Below are positions 34,083-46,300 of a DNA stretch of 64,000 nt, in pieces. The DNA comes from Neurospora intermedia (Eukaryota > Ascomycota > Sordariomycetes > Sordariales > Sordariaceae). The notes under the pieces are model-generated. The model was not told the DNA's origin. It worked only from the letters and a program-made list of their open reading frames with translations, and did not search any database. Location: positions 3,100,001-3,164,000 of the forward strand of contig BTPP01000006.1 in NCBI GenBank assembly GCA_037102815.1, read 5' to 3'. Positions within the stretch are counted from its first letter, which is position 1, and each line of letters opens with the position of its first letter. The translations under genes were made by a program, and so were the position numbers.

Positions 34083-35256
34083 ATGCCACGTCCCAGCAAA
34101 AAAGCCGCGAAACCGCCGTCCGACTTTGGCGAAGATGATCATGACGACCATGACCTCTCCGACGTCGAAGAACCCCCCACCATCGACCCTTACGAGGTCC
34201 TTGGTCTCGAGCGCGATGCGACAGCCGACCAGATCAAGACTGCGTATCGGAAGGCTGCGTTGAAGAACCATCCCGGTATGTTTCCGTTTTCCTTTCTCAT
34301 CCCCATCTTCAATCCCCTTTGCCTCTTCCCCTTCAGTCCTCACCCCTCCTCTTCTCCCACCAGCCTCTTCCATCGCCCTTCTTTCCGCTACTACTCCCTC
34401 ATACCAGCATGCTAACCCCATCTCCATTAATGCAGACAAAGTCTCAGCCGAAAAAAAGGACTCCGCCACCGCTAAATTCCAGCAAATTGCCCTTGCCCAC
34501 GCCATCCTCTCCTCTCCCACCCGCCGCCAACTCTACGACACCACAGGCTCCACCTCCGAAACCCTCGCTTCCGATGACGGCTTCAACTGGGCCGAATACT
34601 ACAAATCCTGCTTCGCCGATTCCATCTCCCCCGATACCATTGAAGCCTTTGCCAAGTCCTACAAAAACTCCGACGAAGAACAAGCAGATGTCCTGGCCGC
34701 TTACACCGACTTTGAGGGCGACATGGACGGGGTATACGAGACCGTGATGCTCTCTGACGTTCTGGAAGATGACGAGCGGTTTAGGGCTTGGATCGACCAA
34801 GCGATAGAGAAGAAGGAGGTGGAGGCTTATCCGAGTTATACCAAAGAGGCGAAGAAGAAGCGGGCGGCGCGAGTAAAGGCCGCGAGGGGGGAGGCCAAAG
34901 AGGCGGAGGAACTTGCCAAGGAGTTGGGAGTTTATGATAAGCTGATGGGTTCCAAAGATGGAGATGCGAAGACGGCGACAAAGGGAAAGGCAGGGGCTAA
35001 GGGAGGTAAAGGCAAGAAGAACGATGGTGAAGGTGCTCTGGCTGCGTTGATCTTGGCGAGACAGCAGAGTAGAGGGGATATGTTTGATAAACTGGCGGAG
35101 AAGTATGGAGCTAAGCCGAAGGGGAAGGGAAGCAAGAGGAAGGCGGAAGAGCCACCGGAAATTGATGAGGAGGAGTTTCAGAGGATACAAGCTGGGTTGG
35201 GGAAGGGCGGTTCGTCAAGTGGTGGGGCGAAGAAGGGAAAGAAGAGAAAGGCGTAA
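34083..35256 (+). CDS. J-domain co-chaperone, DNAJC9-like
   Basis: Two exons, 34083-34275 and 34436-35256 (intron 160 bp with branch GCTAACCC), 337 residues. The J domain covers about residues 40-105: DPYEVLGLERDATADQIKTA, and the HPD motif that stimulates Hsp70 ATPase is recreated exactly across the splice junction (residues 63-65). The remainder is charged: a helical, acidic middle (LAAYTDFEGDMDGVYETVM), then Lys/Gly-rich basic tracts, ending GAKKGKKRKA, a likely nuclear signal. Arrangement and length match human DNAJC9 and its fungal relatives; DNAJC9 is a histone H3-H4 co-chaperone in the nucleus. The histone role in this organism is inferred. Confidence 0.9.
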
Positions 35257-36057
35257 GCAAGTGCTTTTTGTCCGGTTATGGTTCCAGGTGGATGTAACGG
35301 GTCAAAGGGGTTTGGAGTTCCGGTTTCTTAAAATATTTCATCGTTTGTTCAAGTATGGTGTTCTGGGTATGGATGTCTAAAGAATACCAATCAAGCGTTG
35401 CGAGTTTCGTTCAACATCAGTACATCAACATTTAATGCAGCAGCAGGTGACTCTGACAAGTGCTGGTTATTCACAGGTTGGCTAGCTCGCAATATGTTTT
35501 ACCACATCCTCTTCATGCCCGCATTCTTTTGCTGAACGCCCAGTCTGAGATGAACCCAGCGAGTTCATCCATGTTTCACTATTCACAATTGTTTATTTTT
35601 GGGTATCATAACATTCAACATCAGAATCCTTCCAACTCGTATTTTTCCCATTTCCACCCTCTTTACCTCTTTAGCGGCAATCCTCACCGTCCCCACTGCA
35701 TCCAATTCCACCCTCGGATCATCATACTTTTGCTCGGATGCGTCGCAGTCATTGTATTGATAATTTGGTTATAGGAAAGTCGAAGCTGTGTGGGAAAAGG
35801 AGGTGAAGTTGAGAAAACTTCGAGTTGAAGAGTTCCCCAGTCTTTCTACCTCCAACGCAGGAAAAAAGCTGGTTGCTTCTTGACTCTCAATCATTCATCC
35901 CACATCTCTTCACTCACATCTTTCACAACGATCATCGGCATACATCCAGTTTTGCTGATCGACGGTGTATATCGGTATATTCCAACGCCAACATACTTAA
36001 TCATGAACCTCAAATACCCATGCCCAAGAAAATCATAACATCATCTACATCACGTCA
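35257..36057. other. Intergenic between convergent genes
   Basis: 0.8 kb between the 3' ends of the J-protein (+) and aspartyl protease (-) genes. It should hold both 3' untranslated regions and terminators. Only short frames and T/C-rich stretches are seen. Confidence 0.5.
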
Positions 36058-37778
36058 TCATAGCAACCAAACAATCAACATATTCAACCCAGCCAACACC
36101 GCCGCAGCCGTAACCCCAACATCCAACCCACTCGCCGCACTATCATCATGATCATTTCCATTTCCATCCCCCGAGCCTCCTCCACCACCACCACCACCAC
36201 CCGTCCCTGTCGGCAACCCAATGCCACCGGTACTAACCCTCGTCCCCGCCGGTCCCGGTCCAAAGTCCGAATTCGTCACCGCCGGCCCATCTCCCCCCGC
36301 CGTCCTCGTCGGCGCTCTCGTAGCCGTAACATCCAGTCCCCCACCCCCAGCCGTCTTCGTCGACCCAGCAGAACCATCCTTACACTTGCCCGTCGAACTC
36401 GGCACCGCATCCTGCCCACTTCCAATCTCCACAATCTGCTCGCCGCAATTCGCCGCCTGCGCCAGATGCAAGTTTCGATTATCCTGATCAAACACCACAT
36501 ACGCCGCTCTCAGGAACGAATCGCCAAACACGGGCTCGTCATCCGTCGGCAGGACCCCCACCACACACACCCCCGTTTGCACCTCCCAGATGAAATCACC
36601 ATAAGGCACCCGAATCTTTTTAGCTGATCCAGACGATCCAAAAAGGAAATCAACCGAGCCAGCTTGTTCCGCCACCCCGCAATCAACGATATAAAACCCT
36701 GACTCGGGATCATACTGACTGCCCGGGAAACTATCGCCAATAGCTTGAAAGATCGTCTCCGGCAGCCGGGACAATGTACCGCCTGAGTCCAGGAAAACAG
36801 GGACGCCGATCTCTTCAGACTCGACTTCCTCTCCGTCGGGGTACGTCATGCCAACGCCTGACAAGACGATCCAGTAGCGGTCGACGCCCGCGGGAGTCTG
36901 GGACGGATCGAGCATGGGCAGCTTGGCGAGACTGCCAGAGAACTTGCCGAGGTCGACGCCGCCAAAAATGATCGCCCCGCTAGGGTTGTCGATGCTCCGC
37001 AGATCGAGCGAGAAGGCGCGCGAGGAGATGATGCCCTGGGAGGCCATGGAGTCGAGCAGGTACGGGTAGGGAGATGTGCCGTCGGCGGAAACGGAGGGGG
37101 AGAGACCGAGGATGCCGAGGGGGATGTCGATGGATTCGAAGCCGATACCGAGGATTTGGGATTTAATTTTGGCGGCTTATTTACTTGTTAGCTTGCTGGC
37201 ATGAAAATCAAGGGGGATGGATATAAAGAAAAGGGGGTGAACGGGAAAGGAGGAAAAGAGAAAAGGTACGTACACCCAATAATCACATCATCAGTCACAT
37301 ACTCAATCGTCACGTTCCCTTTCCCATACTTCAAAATATCCGCTGCCCCCAAATCCTGTATCGTCTTGCTTTTGGTGTAGTCAAACTGCCGGAAACTCTT
37401 GCAGTACTTCTCCTGGCCCGAAGTCTCACATTGCGGATTCACCCACAGATCCGGCGACCCCGTGTCCAAGATGAGCGTCACCGTCTGCGGAGGTGTCCCG
37501 ATGTCGATGTCGATGGTGTAAGTCGTGCCTAGGTTCTGGTTCTTCAGCCCTTCGTCTTCCTGTCTTCGTCGAAGCTTGGGGGCGCCGTGGGTGGCGTGGA
37601 CGGAGGCGCGGATGAAGCCATTGCCGTTGCCGTTGCGAGTTATGAGTGAAGGATTTGAACGGTGTCCTTGGGCGGGTGAGATTGGGAGTTTGATGGGCAA
37701 GTTTGGTGATGCCAAGACTCCTGCTGCTGCCGGTGAAAGCAGGGCTACATATAGGGAGAGGGTGGTGAGAGGTAGCAT
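36058..37778 (-). CDS. GPI-anchored aspartyl protease (yapsin/pepsin family A1)
   Basis: Two exons, 37778-37274 and 37175-36058 (intron 37176-37273, 98 bp), 540 residues. Residues 1-23 form a signal peptide. A propeptide ends near KLRRRQEDEG, a dibasic site suited to Kex2 processing. Both catalytic motifs are present: LILDTGSPDLWVNP and PVFLDSGGTLSRLP. Between them the intron removal restores VIIGSAKIKSQILGIG. The C-terminus has a Ser/Thr/Gly-rich stalk with a nine-Gly run and a final hydrophobic segment (VGVTAAAVLAGLNMLIVWLL) typical of GPI attachment. Expected at the plasma membrane or cell wall, processing wall or secreted proteins. Substrates cannot be told from sequence. Confidence 0.93.
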
Positions 37779-40700
37779 GGTGGAGGTTGAACGGGTTGCT
37801 CAACAACGGCCCGAGAGTTGTATGGAAACCAGAGACGACCAGCATCAAACTCTCGATGAGACCGAGAGAGCTGGGACCATGCGAGCTTTATGTGAATGGG
37901 CTTGTAAATTCATCTACCAAAAATGGAACAGAACCATCCATCCATCCATCCATGCTACGCTTACGAAGCTATTGGGCTTCAGCCCCAGCTTCCAGTTTGC
38001 AAGCTGCATACCCTTTTCGTACCACCGAAGATTTTAGCTACATACCAAGCCTAGGCGGGCTGATAGCGTGTCCAGTCAGACCAGTCCTTGTCTCGGCTCT
38101 TGTCCAGATGGGGGATCCAGGAGGCGATTTTCCAACACTCGATGGCGCATCGCGACACCCAATGAGCTTTGAGAGGTGGTCGACTGGAGGGTGGCAGTGA
38201 CAGGGGTATTGGGGGAGGCATCAACATGCAGACCATGATCAGGGTCGTACTGTAGTGGTCAAGTTTGTTGATCGTGGACGGATGCCCGGCAGGCAGACGG
38301 CTCAGCCTCTTTTCAGTTCTTGTCTCTTTGTCTGTTTCTTTGTCTTTTGGCTGGTGTTGCTCTGTATTGAGTTATCAGCCCCTGTGGCTTTGATCCGAGA
38401 CGGACGCATGGTGTCGGCTTTTTTGGGTAGAAGGAGGAAAGACAAGGATGGGTTGGCTCGGCAAGAGTGAGGTGGGATTGGCTTTGTTCAGCTGGTGCGA
38501 CGTCAATAAACGAGGAGGTTGAGATATGTGATAAGTGAGGATTGAGGTTCCTTTTTGAAGAGTCTCAAGCCTCGTCTTACTACAGTTTCCTCCTCACGCG
38601 AACTTCCTTCTCTTTACCTACCTCTACACTCTGTTCTGTCGCTTCAACAGAGTATTGTCCCAACTCCTGTCACAACCCAGCCTTCTTCCCTCTCAACACA
38701 GACCCCTTCACCTCACAGCTCCCGTCCTTATTTTGCAGAATTCACGTTTCGTCAACGTCCATCGTAAAAGCCACACTTGCTTGGCATTCATCCCCACCCC
38801 AGGCAACCCCTTCAAGCTCTTCAAGCCCCTCCATCCATCCAATTTCAGCCAATCCCTCTCTCTCTCCCCCCGCACGCTAGAAGGCCGCTAGCGGTTTCTT
38901 ACATACAGGCGAGTCAAACCTTGTTTTTAGGGCTTGGTTTGTTCTACAATTCCGCATTTGACTTGAAGATTTCATGTACACCAAGGGAAGTGTCGAAATG
39001 ACGGTGAACTAACGGTCATAATTCGTCATGGGGAATGCTTCTTTAGCTGAGTGAGTATGCCTGTAATGGAATCAGAAAGCCTCAAAAACTTGGGCGGGGG
39101 TTGGAAGTCACCACTGTCAGCCGAAACAAAATCTCGAGTAGCCTCCACCAGACCACTCACTGTCACTGTCATTGTCGCTGTCACTGGCACGGGGCGTTTC
39201 TCTCCAGGGCGGCACCTTTCTGCAAAGTGGAAGGAACCATCAGACCCTCAGCCATGATGAGCCAGGGGCAGACCACCAGCCATCCGAAATCCAACGGCAT
39301 CACTATCACCATGATGGCGGGCACTTCAACCCAGGCTACCAGCCTCTTCGTCGGTACCTGACACTCCGACATAACACGACAAGCATAATCATCAAGGCTG
39401 GTCTAGTCTGGTCCATTGCGCTCACCGTCAGGTCCTCATTCGCCCAAACGCACATAGAGTGCTGATCGCTGGTGTCACAACACAAATGTGACAAGCCCAC
39501 CGACCACAAAAGAGAAAAGCCACCTGCATCGACTGAAGCGAGCGAAGCCATAAAGTAGGTACGATGTATCGAAGATCTGGTCCACTTTGGTAAGTAGAGG
39601 GAGGTAGGTACAGATCAATGCTGGAAAGTTTGTTAGCGTGTTACCCGCCCCACATCGTTCAACAAGGGGTGTTGCAAGCTTGGACACATCTATCTACGGC
39701 TTCTGATTGGTTAAAATCGCTTGATTTCGAGGAGAGAAAGAGTTGACAGACAATCCAGACAGCTCACACACACACACGGTTTTTTTCACCAGCCAAGGTG
39801 CCCAAATTACTAGAAACACTTAGATTTACCCTATAATTGGTAAGTTATAGGGCATTTATAGATCCCCTTCACTCCCCTTGTCGAGAACTGCTTACAGGTA
39901 CCACGCTAACGAACTTTCCAGGGGTGAACTGTACGGCCTTCCATGCCATGCCATGCCTCGGTCTTCCGTTTCGCTTTGGGATAGCTTTGCGGGTTGCTTT
40001 TATTGGCGGGTTATCATCACTGTTGTCAATTGGCAGACCACATAGTCGCATGGGCGCATGGTTCATCCAAACTTCCATGAGGTTGGCCGGTCGACCGGGT
40101 CAGTGCCAACTACCTAGACTAGTAAACTAATCATGACTGCTAACTAAACGATTATTCCACAAGAGCACGAGCCATTTTTGACATTCTCCAACTCGACACC
40201 TCGCGGGTACGATACCCAGTTGATCCACGCGTACCTCCGTGGCTAGAGGACATGGATCGAAAGTCAAGATAGATCGATCACAAAATATAAATGAATATAA
40301 AAAATGCCGACGGCGAGTTGCAGCATGAAGATCCTCAGTCGAGGACTAACCGTACTTATACAAGAGACCTGGATATCGAGAGTATCTTCATGGTATTATT
40401 CTTTATCTAGGTGAGCGGGTATCGAGAAAAGGAAATCTTGCAAACAACCAAGACAACGCAAATAACAAAGTACCTTAACGGGTAAGTAAATCCAAACACA
40501 GTTACCACAACAACAACATGATCCTTGACACACATCAAAACAAAAAGAACAAAGTAGCTCGAAACAAAGTTCCAGTATCTTTTTTGGATTCGATTATACC
40601 TTGTCTCGAAACATTTGTGACGGCTTTCTCTGATGCCAGCCTCATTTCTAAAAACCCCCCAACCAACACCGACCCCACCCTCCCGTTTGCGCCCGTGAAA

Positions 40701-40955
40701 CTCTTCCCAATGAGCCAACAACTCCCTTCAACATGGCGCTGATGGATGATGATGATGATGATGATATGTATGACATGGACAGATGTGAAAAGACGATGAT
40801 GTATGCACCCAATGATACCCCTGAGATATCCTCCTCCTATTCTTCTTCTTCTTCTGCTTGTTGGAGGTCCTCCCTTGTAGTTTCGTTATATATGGCCGTA
40901 ATATCCTTCTTCTCCTTCTTTTTCCATTCGTCTCCTCACTCGCCTCCCCAATTAT
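37779..40955. other. Long intergenic stretch with leader-like sequence
   Basis: 3.2 kb upstream of the aspartyl protease. It contains an ATCC repeat at about 37934-37952 and a pyrimidine-rich stretch (about 38580-38880) resembling a fungal leader. At 39028 an ATG (MGNASLA, a possible N-myristoylation start) runs into a GTGAGT donor and could splice to frames ending near 39361 or 39465. That would make a small plus-strand gene of ~90 residues, but acceptor choice is ambiguous and I recognise nothing, so I list it here only. A (GAT)n run is at about 40742-40765, in the kinase 3' flank. Confidence 0.35.
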
Positions 40956-43311
40956 TTAACCAACAACAACCCTAGCCCCTTCCTTACCCAACACTCCCCT
41001 CTCTTTCGGTTTGGGACTGCTCCCCCTCCCCTTCTTTCCTCTGAACAATCCAAAAATGCCTCCACCTCCACTGTCTTTCCCACCAGCGCCCCCACCAAGT
41101 GCAGCCGCCGCATCCGTCGGCAGCGTGGCATCCTGTCTCGCCAAATCGCTCCAGCTACCCCCTCCATCCAGCGTAACCTGCACACCCCCCGTCGGACTCC
41201 CCACCATCAACGACGACGATCCGTTGCCCCGGCCCTGACGAACCGGAGTGGTGTATGACTGCGGGTAAGGAGGTAAGGGTGGAGGACGGCTAGCCGGGAC
41301 GCCGCCGCTGCGGCCTGGGCGGTGCGAACTGGTAGGTCGGGGACCGACGGCGGCCCGTTGCGAGTCGTAGGCATTGTAGGCATGGGAATGTGAGTGGGCG
41401 CTTTGAATCGAGTTGCTTCGTTCGGGGTTCTTGGGAATCGAGTTGCTTCGCTCGGGGACGTTTCGTTCGGAGTTCTTTGGCATCGAGTTGCTGCGCTCGG
41501 GGACGTTTCGTTCGGAGTTCTTTGGCATCGAGTTGCTTCTCTCAGGGCCGTTTCGTTCGGGGTTCTTGGGCATCGAGTTGCTTCGCTCGGGTATGTTTGG
41601 GTTGTGAGCCACTTGTCCGTTAGAGGCGTTGGAGTGTTGGAAGGAGGAGTGGCTGCCGTTGGGGTGGTGGGTTTGCACCGCTTGTGAGTGCGAATGCGCG
41701 TGCGACGGCGCGTGCGAGGTCATCTGTGTCGCTTCGTCTGTTGTAAGGGCTTGTGCCGGGCGGGCGTTTTCGTCTGTCACGGGGGTAGGCTGGCCGTCGG
41801 GTGTCTCGGCTTGTCCCTCGGTAATTCTGGGGTTTGTTAGCATGATGACCGTTGTGCAAAAGAAAGTCAGACGTACTTCTTGTAGGCCGCTAATGTGTAA
41901 TCGAAAGGACGGAAGTCGGTCTCAATCATCCGGTAGAGTTCTTCTTCACGGATCTCCTTCTCTGTGGCGTCATCCTTTAGCTTCTCGCGCGGCTTCTGCC
42001 TTCTTGCACGAGCTTCTAGTGGTGCTTCTTCCAGTAGAAGTTCCTCCAAGTCGTATGTGGCATCAAAGTTTGTCTTCTCCGATGACGGGACGAACACAGG
42101 CTCTACTTGCTTCCTCTCTAGGGCGTCAAAGTCAATACCAGAGAAGAACTCGTGGTATATGAAGCTCTCCCAGGTGTGACCAAGACGCTTATCTGGGTTG
42201 AACTCCAAAGCATCCTTTATGGCGTACATACAGCTCAACTGGACCGGAGGCTGTGTTACGGGGAATCTGGGATTGGCGGCTTGGATAGTCTGGCTGAGTG
42301 ATTGCTCGGAGTTGCCCTCGAATGGCCTCTGATGGTAAAGTTAGTCAGCATCGCTTGTCTTGTCGAGTGAATGGCGCAGCAAGACAATGTAGTCTGCCAA
42401 CCCCAGGGCTCTGACGGCACGTACCTTGTTATAGATGCACTCGTAGAACAAAACACCCAACGACCACCAGTCAGCACGGACATCGTAGCCCTTGCCAGCA
42501 TAGACTTCTGGGGCAAGGTATGCCAAGGTACCGGACTTGCTTGTCAATGTCCTTCCCGGCACAATGTCCGAAGCAACATTCTGATAGCGTATATAATTAG
42601 CCTGGTTGCACAAAAGTACGAGTCCGGGATTTAGAACTCACAAAGTCAGTCAAATGGACATGGCCATCAGCATCGAGAAGCACGTTGTCGGGCTTGACGT
42701 CTCTGTGGATGATGTTTTGCCCGTGGATGTAGCGCAAGGCACAGCCGAGCTCTGCAATCCAAAACCTTACCGCAGCTTCGGTAAAGGTCTTTCTCGAGAT
42801 GTGGAAACGTAAATCACCGCCGCTCATGAGGTCAACAACTAAGTACCTGGTCCACCGTCAGCTGTTTGTTTCCGCCAATGTCGAGCTTGGTGGCAACATA
42901 CATGTACTCGATATCCTGAAAGCTGTATCGCAAGTTGCAGATAAAGGGGTGGTTGACATGTTCAAGCATTCGCCGTTCCCGAATGATATTTCTGACGCTT
43001 TCGGACCGCACAACTAGGGAGGATCAGCCATTGTGCCTTGGGATACTCGAAAAGTCGTACAAGACCTACCTTCATCTTTTCTAATGTATTTTAGGGCGAA
43101 TGTCAGACCGGTATCTTTTCGCTCGACAATGCGCACCTTGCCAAAGGCACCTCGACCGACTACTCGCAGGAGACGGAAGTGGTTCAGGTTCACTGCGACA
43201 TACGTTCAGTCAGCATTGCAACCTGAGATCATCTGGCCATTTCAGCCCAAAGGAGAAAATCGTCTTACCTTCGCCGTCAAGATCGACGGGCTTTCCCTGG
43301 CTATTTCCCAT
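40956..43311 (-). CDS. Ser/Thr protein kinase of the YANK/STK32 type
   Basis: Seven exons: 43311-43269, 43192-43070, 43013-42902, 42846-42642, 42580-42425, 42328-41877 and 41826-40956; all six introns (50-96 bp) are GT..AG and keep frame, giving 653 residues. It begins MGNSQG, a likely N-myristoylation signal as in YANK kinases. Kinase motifs: GRGAFGKV loop, ALKYI lysine, HRDVKPDN catalytic loop, then DFN (residues 160-162, across an intron) where most kinases have DFG, and [24 protein letters not shown] is characteristic of the YANK group. The ~290-residue C-terminal tail is disordered, with a 15-residue repeat ([14 protein letters not shown]-like), His/Ser-rich and Gly-rich parts. Probable membrane-attached signalling kinase of the AGC class; targets unknown. 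Confidence 0.92.
41405..41600. repeat. 45-bp tandem repeat in kinase tail
   Basis: Roughly four copies of a 45-bp unit (CGAGTTGCTTCG-starting on the plus strand) encode 15-residue units with ERSNSMPKN. Each unit contains a Ser-x-Ser that could be phosphorylated. Copy number is likely to vary between strains. Confidence 0.9.
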
Positions 43312-46300
43312 CCCGCCCTGCCGACAGCTTTTCTAGATGCGATGACAAACACGGCTGACTAGGTACCCTTCTTTTTAAAGTATATAAAAATCGAACAGAA
43401 TATTCAGGCGACACAGTCCATGCCGGGGGACAGCTGAGAGGGCTGCCGATAGTTGGAAGTTGTTGCGTGTGCCTGGTGGTGTGCTTGGCTTGGTGGGTCT
43501 GTCACAAGTCGCCAAGTGGGAACCCAAGATTAATGATTATTCGGGTTTCAGGTCTTGGCACTAGTCGAGTCCAGCAGCGCACCAAGTTGTTTTGGAACGG
43601 CAGACGGCCCGAGGTTGGTGGTCTCTTTGTTCTTTCGGGTTCGAAGCGGCGATATTTCCGTCTCTTCGTTCCTGAACACGCAATTCGTGTATGTGGAGTG
43701 TGCTGGCTGAAATCCTCTTTTTCTGTTTGTCGACGTCACGCACGGTACGGACTGGCCGCAGCGAATGGCGAGGTCGGATCGAAAGTTAGAGGTTGACCGT
43801 TGGTCGAGACCACCGCGGTGGGCTGGCGGGTACGGTTGTCTATCTGTCTGAGGTGGCGGTTGACTTTGCGCGCTTCGTGAACACACGCAGAATCTGGACC
43901 CTGGATCTTGGGGTCTATCGTATGCGACTAACAAATGTTATTTGGTATCGATGGCGGAATGCGGTGAGAAGCGATTGGCGAGCGAGGATGTGAACCTTGC
44001 GAAAGTCGATTGAGTGTGGTGGACGGCAGCTGGTGGTGGTGTCGTCGTCGTTGTTATTGTTGTTGTGGTGGCGGTCGATTCGACTCGAGTTTCTCGGAGT
44101 TTCGTGGACTTGGACGTGAAAGATGAAAAGGACAGAGCCAGAGAGAATGGTGAGCACTAGACTACTACTGAAAGACACGAGCGAGGACTTTGGAGGAGGA
44201 AGCGGGGACAAGCGGAAGAAGCTCCAGGCTCAACCAGCCAGGTCTTGGAACGAGTCTCGGGAAACGGGGGGGTTTAGGCCGGAATGAAGAGCAGCGATAG
44301 TAGTCTATCTTTCGTTTAGTGGAGGAGGGATGGATCGAGGTCCCCCGTCGCTTTTTTAGTGCCGCAATGGGGGAGATCTGAGGTGACCCCGTTGCCTGTC
44401 AATTGCGAGGGGAGAGTGCTGGGTTGGGGTGACGACGGGTCGAAATTATGTTTGCTTTTGGTGTGCTTTGTTCATAGTACTACTGTACCCATTTGGGGGA
44501 AGCTGAAGAGACCGACAACGAAGACGACCGTCGACCACGAAACGGAAGCATGTGGGTTGGACAGCGGCAGCGACAGGATGCTGCAATGCCAATGCGTGTG
44601 GATGGATGACTGGAGTCCACGCAGTAAGTAGCCGGGGACACCAAGGAAGACTGGACGGACGGGGGCGGCAACGCGGACGGAAAGAAAAGAGACAATTGAC
44701 ACGACAACAACGGAAAGCGGTCCGTGGTGGTGCAGTGGTGGTGTTCGGTTGGTGGTGGTAGGTACCTCTAGTGGGTGGTGGTGGTGCCCTGGTCGCATGT
44801 CCTTGGGTTGTTGTGCAGGTGGGTGGTGGAGACGACCTCTAACAGCTAAAATGATCAGTGACCAGTGGTGGCCCGCGCAAAGAGCAGCCTTCGTGGGTAC
44901 CCTGACATGCGCCAGATTAGTGGCCAATGCCCACGACCGTCCAGGGCCATGTTTTACACGCCCCATCCCAGCCAGACGGGCAAACGGTACAGATGGGAGA
45001 TCCACTCCCGAGATAAACACCATTCAGCGCCCGCCAACCATATGAGGGGATGGTCTTTGATATTGTGTGTCTTTGCGAGATTCCGAGGTTCTGAGAGAAT
45101 GGCGATTGTGATTGGTGATGGGAAGGGTAAACTCCAAAATGCCCCTATTTTGATATGTACCTATCTATCTATGTTTTGCGGTGTTTGAACTGAAGAGACT
45201 GAAGTTGACATGTCAATCCTCCCCCTTTTGCCTTTTCTGTTAGTGTAGAGCCTCGCTGTTGGAGAAAGAGGGGGGGGGGGGGGGGACGGGAGGGGAGAGA
45301 CAGCGAGAGAGATACAGATCCACCGATTGATTGACTGCAGGCTTCCATATGATTTTACGTACTGCTCCTTGCTTCTCCCACGCTTTCTTTCTCGTGGTGA
45401 ATAATGTCTCTTCAGTCCGCTGTCATCTGCAAGTAAAAAAAGAAAAGAAAAAGTGAAATGGAATATTCCGCCAACATTCCAAATTCCCAAGATCTCAATC
45501 TGGGGAAACTGAAACTGACACCGACAGTCACATCGCAAGCAACGCAACATCATGATCACAAGCTCCTACATTTTAGGCAACCAGCCCCTGCGTCCTGCGT
45601 GAAACCATGTCAGGTCCATGGCAGGATGCCAGGCGGGCAGTGTGATGAGATGCGGTTGCCCTGCGCAAAATGTGTGATGCCCAGAAAAGTGCCCGCCGAC
45701 AGAGCGTGGCCATCGCGTGGGAAACTAAAATAAAAAATAAAAAAAAAGCGCCAGTCTGGGCATCGCCTCAGGCTGCCTGGGCTGGGCTCACCACCCTCAC
45801 CACCACCGCCATCACACCCACCTGGCGTCCTTGGCGAGCTCCTCGTGGACAGTGGATTGTTTCGAGTTTAGCGGATGGACGAGCGTTACCACCTAATGCC
45901 CTGCCAACTCTCTTTTTTTTCCTAGGCGAACGCCAAGCAACCCTCCACTCCCCAATTTCCCTTTTTTTTTTACCTGCAAAACTGAAGCGGAAGCCTCAAA
46001 ATATCCTCGGTTCCTCACTCGCTCGCTTCCACTACCTATCCTCGTAGTGTGTACACTAAGAAATCTCCAGTTTTAACGTTAGCCGGACATGTCCGAAACC
46101 GGTCGGTGGTGGTATCGTGCTTTTCCAGTCTAGCTCGGTTCCGACATGACGGTCCATACATAAAAGGTCGAAGCGCGGTGAGAGTGGCGTCTAAACCAAC
46201 GGAACACCGCTGACCACGTCACCGGTAACTCACAGTTCGTTCGTTCGTTATTTTTGTTGGGGGAACATGTGTTCGGTCGGATTCCCGATTTTTTCCTACC

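Noticed and set aside
40190-40260. GGGTACGATACCC string resembling a tRNA T-arm
   Set aside because: The TTC of the T-loop is missing and no acceptor or anticodon arms can be folded around it.
44472-45023. 183-codon minus-strand frame upstream of the kinase gene
   Set aside because: Low-complexity His/Pro/Val content reflects simple GTGGTG-type DNA; no splice structure, conserved motif or start context supports it.
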